Source: Lachnospiraceae bacterium
GTDB lineage: Bacteria; Bacillota; Clostridia; Lachnospirales; Lachnospiraceae
Direction of reading: 5' to 3'
NCBI GenBank assembly: GCA_021199405.1
Contig: JAJQID010000156.1
Span: forward strand, 1 to 12,585
DNA length: 12,585 nt
The position numbers were made by a program, and so were the translations under genes. The notes under the pieces were generated by a model. It was not told the origin of the DNA. It worked only from the letters and a program-made list of their open reading frames with translations, and searched no databases. Positions 1 to 6,431 of this stretch are shown here, piece after piece. How positions within the stretch are numbered: position 1 is the stretch's first letter; every line of letters begins with the position of its first letter.

Positions 1-872
1 CCCTGGGCGTTAAACAGACCTCTCAGATAACGCCGGGCTTGAACCAGATTTGTCCTTGCACCGGCAATCCTGACCGCATGGACAAAGGCAACTGTAGCTG
101 AGCGTCTCAGAAGCTGGAACTCGAATTCATCCTTCAGGCCAAGGTCCGTCAGACTCTTTAGCAGCACCTCATCCGCCTTCGCCATGCGCCTGTCAATATC
201 CAGGGGCTGTTTTACCTTATTTTTCCACTGATTGTACAGGTACACATACGGAGAATCAAGAACGCTGATCCTGTCAGCGCAGCTCAGAAAAAATAAATTG
301 AAAATACCATCCTCGTTGGCGGCCACACCTGCCGGGAAAAGGATATTGTGCTCTCTGAGTACATCTGTCCGATAAAGGACTCCGCAGGCACTGCCAAATA
401 ATATTCCCGTCATAGTGCCGTCATCCACGAAACGGTTTCTGATATCGTCAAAGGTATATACTCCCGAAGCAATCCTGGCGCTTCTGGGCAGCAGCCTGCC
501 GTCAGGATATCTGTAGGCATGAGTGCCAAATACCGCCTTACAGTTGTCCCTCCTGATCTCGCGAAGCAGCAATCCCAGCGCATACTCCGGCAGCAGATCG
601 TCCGCGTCCAGGAAGAAAACATACTGGCCCCTCAGATTCCTCAGAGCCACGTTGCGCGTGTCAGAAACCCCGGTATTGGGCTTGTCAAAAAATCTTACCT
701 GGGAATGCTCCTGTTCCAGTCTTTCACAGACTTCCTTTGTGCGATCCTTTGAGCCGTCATTGACGATAAGGATTTCAACCTCCGGATATGTCTGACTCAA
801 TACACTGTTTACCGCATTTTCAATAAAGCTTTCCGCGTTAAAAGCAGGAATAACAACCGAAATTATGTCCAT
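1..872 (-). CDS. GT2 family glycosyltransferase, C-terminus cut by window edge
   Basis: Probably adds a sugar from a nucleotide-sugar donor to the growing lipid-linked glycan at the cytoplasmic face of the membrane. The frame is open for 290 codons with no stop before the left edge, so the C-terminus is missing. The N-terminus is a classic GT-A start (ISVVIPAFNAE, residues 4-14), followed by VNDGS (37-41), the metal-binding DADD (89-92) in a FFLDADDLLP context, and NED at 186-188, the usual position of the catalytic acidic pair. The ATG has AGGAAG a few bases upstream, and the gene begins 35 bases after the preceding acyltransferase gene, so it is in the same operon. The donor and acceptor cannot be told from the sequence. 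Family assignment is secure; the exact role is inferred from context. Confidence 0.9.
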   Translation of the reverse strand, partial: MDIISVVIPAFNAESFIENAVNSVLSQTYPEVEILIVNDGSKDRTKEVCERLEQEHSQVRFFDKPNTGVSDTRNVALRNLRGQYVFFLDADDLLPEYALGLLLREIRRDNCKAVFGTHAYRYPDGRLLPRSARIASGVYTFDDIRNRFVDDGTMTGILFGSACGVLYRTDVLREHNILFPAGVAANEDGIFNLFFLSCADRISVLDSPYVYLYNQWKNKVKQPLDIDRRMAKADEVLLKSLTDLGLKDEFEFQLLRRSATVAFVHAVRIAGARTNLVQARRYLRGLFNAQ

Positions 873-907
873 ATCTTCCTGGAACCCCCATCAGGTACTA
901 TCTGTCC

Positions 908-1471
908 TCAATCCGCTCTTTTTACGGGCAGCAATGTATTCTCCCTTTTCTGCACCAGAATACTGTCCGCAGGAACATTGCCGGTTACCACACTGCCAGC
1001 CGCTATGACAGAATTATCTCCGATCACACTGCCCCGCAGAATCACCGTATTGGCACCGATCCAGCAGTTTTGGCCGATCTTAACCGGAGAATACCGAAAT
1101 TTTTCTTTCTTCAAGCCACCCTCACAGCGGAAATCATGATCATGGTCATACACCAGCACGTTGGGACCAAATTCCGTACCCTCTCCTATGCTGATCTCCT
1201 GCAGACAGAAAAACATACATCCGTAATTCACTTTTACGTTATCGCCAAAAGTACATATCGCATTCCGGGTAACTCTGATCTTTCCCCCAGAATGAATTCT
1301 GACTTTTCTTCCCAGCTTCAACACCCCGCCATTTCCGATTTCTATGGCCACATTTGGTGAAATGCGTTCAATGGGATAAAAGAAAAGCCCGGAAATATGA
1401 AAAAGCTTATATATACACAGCCTGAAAAAGGACCAGACAATACTGATAACATTGCTCAATTTTCTCTGCAT
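908..1471 (-). CDS. Left-handed beta-helix (hexapeptide) acyltransferase, putative glycan O-acetyltransferase
   Basis: This 187-residue protein has the isoleucine-rich hexapeptide pattern of the LbH acyltransferase superfamily. Imperfect repeats run from about residue 42 (VAIEIGNGG) to 163, ending in IGANTVILRGSVIGDNSVIAAGSVV. The DHDHDF segment (109-114) matches the position of the catalytic histidine in maltose/galactoside O-acetyltransferase-like enzymes. A hydrophobic, aromatic stretch near residues 8-32 could associate with the membrane. Close relatives in capsule and exopolysaccharide loci O-acetylate the glycan or an intermediate using acetyl-CoA; that role is inferred here. GAGGA lies 5-6 bases before the ATG. 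The gene is 77 bases after the GT4 gene and 35 before the GT2 gene. An ACP-bound acyl group as donor is conceivable because of the ACP gene in the same operon, but nothing in the protein shows this. Confidence 0.88.
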   Translation of the reverse strand: MQRKLSNVISIVWSFFRLCIYKLFHISGLFFYPIERISPNVAIEIGNGGVLKLGRKVRIHSGGKIRVTRNAICTFGDNVKVNYGCMFFCLQEISIGEGTEFGPNVLVYDHDHDFRCEGGLKKEKFRYSPVKIGQNCWIGANTVILRGSVIGDNSVIAAGSVVTGNVPADSILVQKRENTLLPVKRAD

Positions 1472-1549
1472 GGATTCCTCATTTCCTTACCGGGTTCCGT
1501 GCACCCGTACTTCCTGTTGGCATGTCAGCCGCAGCGCAATTTCCCATTC

Positions 1550-2647
1550 TCAGCCAAACTCAGAATAAAGCTCCCTCATCATACCAACCACATGCTCTAT
1601 ATCAAATTTTTTGATCTTCTCCACATTGCAGCCTGCCATGGAAGTTCTGTCACAGCTTACAATCTCAGTAAGGGCTTCAGCAGCCTGCTCCACACTGTGA
1701 GGTTCAAAAAGCACACCGCCTTTTTCATCAATCAAATCTATATTGCCACGAATTGCGCTCACCACACAGGGCAGGCCGCAGGCCATAGCCTCCATCAGCG
1801 CAACCGATAATCCCTCCTGGAAGGAAGGAAGGGCAAACACATCGGCAGACGCACACAGCTCACTGATATCTTCCCGAAATCCCAGAAGCTTCACTCTGTC
1901 CGCAATGCCCAATCTGTCAATCTGGGAGATGAGATAATCCCTCAAAGGTCCCTGCCCCGCGATGGTCAGACATATCCCCTTTGTCCGTGCAACCGCCTGA
2001 ATCAGCGTCTCATGGTTCTTCCTGGGAATCAGCTCCCCCACGGACAACACCCACACTGCGTCCTCCGGAATTCCCAATTCCTCGCGTTTTCTGACGCCGG
2101 TGCAGCCATGTCTGTTAAATTCGTTCAGATCAATTCCTACTCCCGGTACATATTCAATCCTCTTAGCTCTGAGCCTTTTTCTGGCACGCTCATAGTCCTC
2201 TTTGTTGATGGTGATCAGCACATCAGTCCAGTGGGCGCAGAGCCATTCCACAGGGTAAAAAAGGAGCCAGTTTTTCACAGGAGCCCCCTTGTAAAAATGA
2301 AACCCATGAGCAGTATAAAAAACCTTCAGTCCCTGCTTTCTGAGCTTTCGGCACACAATCCTGACGCAGACAGAAGCTGTGGGCGTATGGGTATGGACGA
2401 TATCATAATGTCCGTCCTCAATCACCCTCTTAAGCTCCCTGATGGCAGACAGATTGCTCTTCGCCAGCGGAGATCGGGAAAAGGGAATGGAATATCCTTT
2501 TAATCCCATGTCCGTACAAAACTGAGGAAGGGGTTCCCCGCAGTTACAGGCAAGCTCTACGGTATGACCATCATCAAGCAGCATCCGGAAATGCTGCTCA
2601 AAGAAACCCATGGTAACCGAAACGGTTGTTACATACAGTATTTTCAC
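1550..2647 (-). CDS. GT4 family glycosyltransferase (EpsD/CapM-like), GTG start
   Basis: A 365-residue GT-B enzyme expected to transfer a sugar to the lipid-linked glycan at the cytoplasmic membrane face. The N-terminal domain (about 1-180) has HTHTPTAS (85-92) and TAHGFHFYKGAP (112-123), typical of the EpsD/CapM group of exopolysaccharide transferases. The C-terminal domain has VLSVGELIPRKN (200-211), IAGQGPLR (229-236) and the donor-binding EX7E motif (E278 and E286, in EGLSVALMEAMACG). The start is GTG. The only strong ribosome binding site, GGAGGA, overlaps the end of the VOC gene about 11 bases upstream, which is somewhat long but leaves no better choice, since the next methionine is at residue 13. 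The stop of the VOC gene is 7 bases before the GTG, so translation is probably coupled. Donor and linkage are unknown. Confidence 0.92.
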   Translation of the reverse strand: MKILYVTTVSVTMGFFEQHFRMLLDDGHTVELACNCGEPLPQFCTDMGLKGYSIPFSRSPLAKSNLSAIRELKRVIEDGHYDIVHTHTPTASVCVRIVCRKLRKQGLKVFYTAHGFHFYKGAPVKNWLLFYPVEWLCAHWTDVLITINKEDYERARKRLRAKRIEYVPGVGIDLNEFNRHGCTGVRKREELGIPEDAVWVLSVGELIPRKNHETLIQAVARTKGICLTIAGQGPLRDYLISQIDRLGIADRVKLLGFREDISELCASADVFALPSFQEGLSVALMEAMACGLPCVVSAIRGNIDLIDEKGGVLFEPHSVEQAAEALTEIVSCDRTSMAGCNVEKIKKFDIEHVVGMMRELYSEFG

Positions 2648-2654
2648 AGTTTTC

Positions 2655-3047
2655 TCATTCCTCCACCAGTTCCATCATGCCAACGGCCGGGTGAATCAGA
2701 AACACCACCCTTTTTCCTGAAAACGCCATTGCCGGCTGAGGGGCGTTAAGCACCTGAAACCCTTTCCCGCACAAATCGTCAATGTCTCTCTCAAACGCAT
2801 CGGAGCGATAGCAGAAATGATATGGCATGGAACCGACTCTGCGCAGGTAGGTGTCCACCGGCGAAAGCATTTCTCTGGATAATGGCTGGACAAGTTCAAT
2901 GCGGTATCCATCCTTTTGCCCAAATCGGATCCTGATGTTTCTGTCGGGGTCATCCACTGATTCTTCGAACTGATAACCAAGAGCTTCGAAAGCTCTGACT
3001 GCTTTCTCCATTCTCCTTACCGCGTAACCCACGTGATCAATCCTCAT
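2655..3047 (-). CDS. VOC (glyoxalase/methylmalonyl-CoA epimerase fold) family protein
   Basis: This 130-residue protein has two beta-alpha-beta-beta-beta modules, as in the vicinal oxygen chelate superfamily. It starts DHVGYAV and ends GMMELVEE. Four candidate metal ligands fall where VOC enzymes carry them: H5, E51 (in RIELVQP), H77 (in PYHFCY) and E126. This suggests a metal-dependent enzyme rather than a binding protein. The pattern is closest in feel to methylmalonyl-CoA epimerase or glyoxalase I-like members, which act on thioesters or alpha-hydroxy carbonyl compounds. Its position right after the ACP and FkbH genes suggests work on the ACP-bound acyl group or its precursor; that is inference. 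AGGAGG lies 8 bases before the ATG. Base composition (about 55% GC in a sampled 60 bases) is higher than in FkbH. The substrate is not recognisable. Confidence 0.85.
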   Translation of the reverse strand: MRIDHVGYAVRRMEKAVRAFEALGYQFEESVDDPDRNIRIRFGQKDGYRIELVQPLSREMLSPVDTYLRRVGSMPYHFCYRSDAFERDIDDLCGKGFQVLNAPQPAMAFSGKRVVFLIHPAVGMMELVEE

Positions 3048-3111
3048 CCGCTCATCCTCCTCATCAGACTTTTATCCAGCCCATCATCCGCGCGTATTCC
3101 AGCTGGCCGTC
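3048..3111 (-). other. GC-rich spacer between FkbH and VOC genes, possible gene remnant
   Basis: In the FkbH frame, 15 sense codons follow its TAA and read DGQLEYARMMGWIKV before a TGA. The stretch is GC-rich like the VOC gene and unlike FkbH, and could be the tail of a lost gene. An open run this short is common by chance. It also holds the AGGAGG of the VOC gene. Confidence 0.3.
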
Positions 3112-4773
3112 TTATTTTCCCCCGTCAAAACGAATTTCCTGATAAAAAGGAAAATCCCTGCATTGATAATCTTTCAGCACAACCCGGTATTCTTTTTCAC
3201 CATTTTGCTCATAGCATAGTGAGAAGCCCAACCTTTCAAACAAATCCTTTACAGGGAGATTTTTAGATGTTGGAATATAACTGGCAGTAAAGACAGGCGT
3301 TTCAGAACAATAATGCCGAATCAGCTCGTTCATGATAACATTCTCTAATTTTCGCCCCATAACTCGGCAACTCATCAGAAAAGTATCGATCCGTTTTTCT
3401 TCCTTTTTTCCAATCAGAATTACCACGGCCGTCAAACCGCTCTCTCCGTATTTATCGGATAAATAAGCTACATATATCTCGTTTTGAGAGTGAGATACTA
3501 TTTCACAGATCTCATTTCTAGAATATCTCTTTGAAGTCACATTGAACTGGTTGGTCTTATTGCACAACTGTACCACACGATCAATCTCACCGTCCTGCAT
3601 CCGATGAATATCTGCTCTCATCTCCAGCTTTGCCAGATAATCGCCCAAATTAAGACTACCCGCGGCTTCCTTTTTCCTCAATTCCTCGCTTTGGTACATT
3701 TGGGTTTTATCCAAATCTTCCTTTAAAACTCTTAAAGGTCTTAGCTGTTCAATATATAATTTCTCAGCAAATTCCACAAGCTGTGTTGTATCAGCAGGGA
3801 ACTCTGGAATTTCCATCTCAGGGCATTTTGCTCTTACTTCTTCCCTTTCTGCTGGATTATCATCTATAAAAATAAAGGAGGATTCGGTCAGATTTAATTC
3901 TGCCTCAATTTCCTTCAAATTGGAGGACTTTTGATTCCAATTGATTTTCGGAGAAACAAACTGCTTTTCCTTCAACAGCATAGATGGATGTTCCTCAAAT
4001 ACCTTCCGGACATCCTCCGGATTGTTTTTAGAAACAAGAGTCAAAAGGACGCCCCTTTTATTCATCTCCAGAAGTTGCCTTTGGAAATCATAATATCTCT
4101 GACCTTCCTTATGATTGGAAAGTTCGATTCCCTCCAGCCCATCCTCCCCCACTACGCCTCCCCATAGGGTGTTATCCATATCCAAAGCAATAATTTTTTT
4201 TCTTGTGTCAAAAGCACAGCTCATAAGATCAGTGATCATATCGCATATGGTTTCCAGCCCCTCCTTAGAGTAGGGCATACTACTCATATACCACATTTTT
4301 TCAGAATAAAAATGCTTTCGGCCCATATTAGCAATCACGTCCGCCAAGTCAAAGACATAAACATTATCAACACTCTCCACAATATTCTGGGCGAACTGAT
4401 ACCAATCATTCTGCAAAAATATGCGATATTGCCTTTCCTCCAATGCCTTTATACGATTAAGACGGAAATCCACAGTTGAAATAAAGATGGGAATCTCTGT
4501 CAAATTCTGTATCAAAACACGAATCCCCTGCTTCCATGAATTCAGGATTTCCTCTGCTTCCTCCAGATTCTCCCAGTCGGAAGCCACCGTGCCGTCCAGC
4601 AGGATCACAACCGCATCTACATTCTCAGTGTAAATTCCACTCTCAGGACTTAAGGTCTCGAGAATCCATGTATCAAAACCTTCTGGAGTATAAATATCAA
4701 ATCTGGAAGATAACTTCATCCGGATCAGATCTACCATAATATTGGACAATATCGCCAATTTTCGTTTTATCAT
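3112..4773 (-). CDS. FkbH-like HAD-IIIC phosphatase / glyceryl-ACP-forming acyltransferase
   Basis: A 553-residue, three-part protein of the FkbH family. Residues 1-185 resemble the SGNH-like N-terminal domain (AVVILLDG at 54-61). The HAD-IIIC phosphatase core follows, with the nucleophile motif LDMDNTLWGG (D198 and D200), TLVSKNN (245-251, S248/K249) and IFIDDNPAERE (301-311, D304/D305). The C-terminal third (about 385-535) is the GNAT-like domain with QLCNKTNQFN (402-411) and the hallmark FLMSCRVMGR (465-474, C469). In polyketide systems such as OzmB, these proteins take 1,3-bisphosphoglycerate, remove phosphate and load a glyceryl group onto an ACP. The ACP gene ends 23 bases upstream, a natural partner. 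All key motifs are intact, so the protein should be active. GGAG lies 8 bases before the ATG. The gene is AT-rich compared with the genes after it. Glyceryl transfer to the glycan is inferred. Confidence 0.93.
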   Translation of the reverse strand: MIKRKLAILSNIMVDLIRMKLSSRFDIYTPEGFDTWILETLSPESGIYTENVDAVVILLDGTVASDWENLEEAEEILNSWKQGIRVLIQNLTEIPIFISTVDFRLNRIKALEERQYRIFLQNDWYQFAQNIVESVDNVYVFDLADVIANMGRKHFYSEKMWYMSSMPYSKEGLETICDMITDLMSCAFDTRKKIIALDMDNTLWGGVVGEDGLEGIELSNHKEGQRYYDFQRQLLEMNKRGVLLTLVSKNNPEDVRKVFEEHPSMLLKEKQFVSPKINWNQKSSNLKEIEAELNLTESSFIFIDDNPAEREEVRAKCPEMEIPEFPADTTQLVEFAEKLYIEQLRPLRVLKEDLDKTQMYQSEELRKKEAAGSLNLGDYLAKLEMRADIHRMQDGEIDRVVQLCNKTNQFNVTSKRYSRNEICEIVSHSQNEIYVAYLSDKYGESGLTAVVILIGKKEEKRIDTFLMSCRVMGRKLENVIMNELIRHYCSETPVFTASYIPTSKNLPVKDLFERLGFSLCYEQNGEKEYRVVLKDYQCRDFPFYQEIRFDGGK

Positions 4774-4796
4774 GTGCTATTCTCCAAGCAGATACT

Positions 4797-5018
4797 TTAC
4801 TTTCTGATCATATCATACAGATTTCCAAGAGTTTTAATTTCCCCCACTTTTTCCAATGGGATTCGAACCTGATATTCTTCCTCAATTTCCATAATCAGAT
4901 TTAGCATCATCAGAGAATCCCATTCAGAATACACCTTATATCTGGTATCAAGCGAAAGCTCCGCACCATCTACACCCATGATATCCGCAATAAATTCCAG
5001 AAATTTTTCTTCGGTCAT
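4797..5018 (-). CDS. Acyl carrier protein (stand-alone, glycan-locus type)
   Basis: A small acidic four-helix protein with the phosphopantetheine attachment motif in the context SEWDSLMML; the serine would be residue 35 of the 73-residue product. A phosphopantetheinyl transferase elsewhere in the genome must activate it. The start was placed at the ATG at 5018 because AAGGAG (5028-5033) lies 9 bases upstream. A longer frame could begin at a GTG (5036) overlapping the stop of the preceding gene, or at an ATG (5024) only 3 bases from the AAGGAG, but both are badly spaced. It lies between the PglD-like acyltransferase gene and the FkbH-like gene, so it most likely carries the acyl group, probably glyceryl, that FkbH loads. 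It is unlikely to be the fatty-acid ACP: the usual GADSLD context is absent and no fatty-acid genes are near. Confidence 0.92.
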   Translation of the reverse strand: MTEEKFLEFIADIMGVDGAELSLDTRYKVYSEWDSLMMLNLIMEIEEEYQVRIPLEKVGEIKTLGNLYDMIRK

Positions 5019-5027
5019 TTTCATTTT

Positions 5028-5033
5028 CTCCTT
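5028..5033 (-). promoter_or_regulatory. Ribosome binding site that decides the ACP start
   Basis: AAGGAG on the minus strand directly follows the TGA of the PglD-like gene. It is 9 bases from the ATG at 5018, 3 bases from the ATG at 5024, and lies inside the frame that would start at the GTG at 5036. It therefore favours the 73-residue ACP. Confidence 0.7.
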
Positions 5034-5686
5034 CACAGATCAATTTTTCTCGCAGGGCAGCCTAAAACCTTCACTCCATCACGCAGCCTTGTCATAACGG
5101 TACTTCCCGCGCAGATATAAACATGATTTCCTACCCGGCTTGACGGCACCAGATTAGATGTAGTTCCCATAAACACATGGTCTCCCAGTGTACACATACC
5201 TGTCACATCACAGTGAGCACTAATAGTACAATATCTTCCCAGTCTGGAATCATGAGCAATGGAAGAATACATATTAACTATACAGCCATCTCCAATCACC
5301 ACATTATCAGAAACAAGAGCAAATGGATATATAATCACTTCTTCTCCAAGAAGCGCGCTATCTGCCACAATCGCTGTAGGATGGATAAGCCCTGTAAAAA
5401 CGGCTCCCCTTTCCTTCATTTTGCTAATAACCTTTTCACGAATCATGCTGTTGCCTATGCTGCAGATAAATTCATCATTTTCTGAAATTTCATAATTGTC
5501 TACACCATTTAATACACAGACATCACATTGCTTTCCATCCAGCGCCACAGGATTGTCGTCCAAAAATCCTTTGATATTCCATCTTGGACTCTTTCCCTCT
5601 TTTATCAGGGAAACATTAACATCTTTCGCCCACTGCAACACTTCCCGACCACAACCGCCTGCACCTATAATAAGCAAATCTTTCAC
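5033..5686 (-). CDS. PglD-like sugar N-acyltransferase (NeuD/PglD family)
   Basis: A 217-residue protein with the two-part PglD layout. The N-terminal nucleotide-sugar-binding domain carries IGAGGCGREV (7-16) and GFLDDN (40-45). The C-terminal left-handed beta-helix begins at IHPTAIV (101-107), contains SSIAHDSRLG (141-150) with the likely catalytic base H145, and ends in VLGCPARKI. PglD N-acetylates the 4-amino group of UDP-4-amino-4,6-dideoxy-GlcNAc with acetyl-CoA, giving UDP-diNAcBac. The dehydratase, aminotransferase and phosphoglycosyl transferase for that pathway are just upstream. The start is GTG, 7 bases from AAGGAG, and it overlaps the TGA of the phosphoglycosyl transferase gene as GTGA, so translation is coupled. 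Because the next gene is an ACP, an ACP-bound acyl donor instead of acetyl-CoA is possible, but unproven. Confidence 0.92.
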   Translation of the reverse strand: MKDLLIIGAGGCGREVLQWAKDVNVSLIKEGKSPRWNIKGFLDDNPVALDGKQCDVCVLNGVDNYEISENDEFICSIGNSMIREKVISKMKERGAVFTGLIHPTAIVADSALLGEEVIIYPFALVSDNVVIGDGCIVNMYSSIAHDSRLGRYCTISAHCDVTGMCTLGDHVFMGTTSNLVPSSRVGNHVYICAGSTVMTRLRDGVKVLGCPARKIDL

Positions 5687-6333
5687 TTATAGACTCCTTG
5701 TTTATTTTTACTTCCCATGAATTCTTCCATAGTAGCTGAAGTAGCACTGCTGATTCCATCATGAGAAATCAAAGCTTTCTGCACTGTCATCATAATAATC
5801 TTCAAATCCAGCCCAAAACTAATATGATCTACATACCAGACATCATGTTCAAACTTGTCCTCCCAGCTGATAGCGTTCCGTCCGTTTACCTGAGCCCAAC
5901 CGGACAGACCAGGGCGAACCTCATGGCGTCTGTGCTGATACTCATTATATCGTGGAAGATAACGCACCAAAAGAGGTCTGGGACCAACCAGAGACATCTC
6001 TCCCCATAAAATATTGAAGATCTCCGGCAACTCGTCCAAACTGGTGGCTCTCAGTGTTTTACCAAATTTGGTCAGCCTTTCTTCATCCGACAAAAGATTT
6101 CCGGTCTCATCTCTTGCATCTGTCATGGTACGAAATTTGTATAATTTAAATATTTTCTCATCTTTACCGGGCCTTTCCTGTTTGAAGAGCACCGGGCTTC
6201 CCAATTTCACCCGCACCAAAATCGCAAGGATAACATAAAGCCACCAAAAAAAAGCAATAACCACCAGTGAACAGAAGATGTCCAGCAGTCGCTTGATATA
6301 CTTTTCATAAATTCCCTGTTTTCTTTTTGTCAC
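5683..6333 (-). CDS. Small phosphoglycosyl transferase (PglC/WcaJ-like bacterial sugar transferase)
   Basis: The 216-residue protein is the compact form of the bacterial sugar transferase family, which moves a sugar-1-phosphate from a UDP-sugar to undecaprenyl phosphate and starts glycan assembly. One hydrophobic segment (about 15-42) would form the re-entrant membrane anchor. Family motifs follow: FKQERPGK (50-57), FKLYKFRTM (62-70), the catalytic Asp-Glu pair D100-E101 in TSLDELPEIFNIL, SLVGPRP (114-120) and RPGLSGWAQVNGR (140-152). With its neighbours, the likely substrate is a UDP-bacillosamine-type sugar. The start is GTG, 9 bases from AAGGA (6343-6347). It is the only start consistent with family members, which begin just before YEKYIKR. 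A 98-base gap separates it from the aminotransferase gene; no clear terminator or promoter is seen there. Confidence 0.95.
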   Translation of the reverse strand: MTKRKQGIYEKYIKRLLDIFCSLVVIAFFWWLYVILAILVRVKLGSPVLFKQERPGKDEKIFKLYKFRTMTDARDETGNLLSDEERLTKFGKTLRATSLDELPEIFNILWGEMSLVGPRPLLVRYLPRYNEYQHRRHEVRPGLSGWAQVNGRNAISWEDKFEHDVWYVDHISFGLDLKIIMMTVQKALISHDGISSATSATMEEFMGSKNKQGVYK

Positions 6334-6431
6334 TTATTTCGTTCCTTTATCTAAATTGTCGGTCAATCACTACAAGTTAAAACTTCTACAGTTGTTCATT
6401 CATGTGAATTTTCTTCTCCCTGCTGAGTCAT
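6334..6431 (-). other. Intergenic gap without a recognisable signal
   Basis: These 98 bases between the aminotransferase stop and the phosphoglycosyl transferase start are the largest gap inside the glycan operon. Apart from the AAGGA ribosome binding site (6343-6347) I see only a short AAGTT/AACTT palindrome and two near-direct copies of CTACA(A)GTT. No stem plus T run and no convincing -35/-10 pair is present, so readthrough is expected. Confidence 0.5.

Noticed and set aside
1479..1547. A 22-codon frame in the gap between the GT4 and O-acyltransferase genes.
   Set aside because: No ribosome binding site and no protein-like pattern. The frame after the GT4 stop is also open for 20 codons, which shows that short open runs in these gaps arise easily.
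2642..2656. A four-codon mini-frame (ATG to TGA) joining the VOC stop to the GTG start of the GT4 gene, suggesting stepwise reinitiation.
   Set aside because: The ribosome binding site is too close to this ATG to serve it, and such overlaps occur by chance; simple coupling explains the junction.
6360..6395. Near-repeats (CTACAAGTT / CTACAGTT) in the gap before the phosphoglycosyl transferase gene.
   Set aside because: They are imperfect, only two copies, form no useful hairpin and do not resemble an operator or riboswitch.
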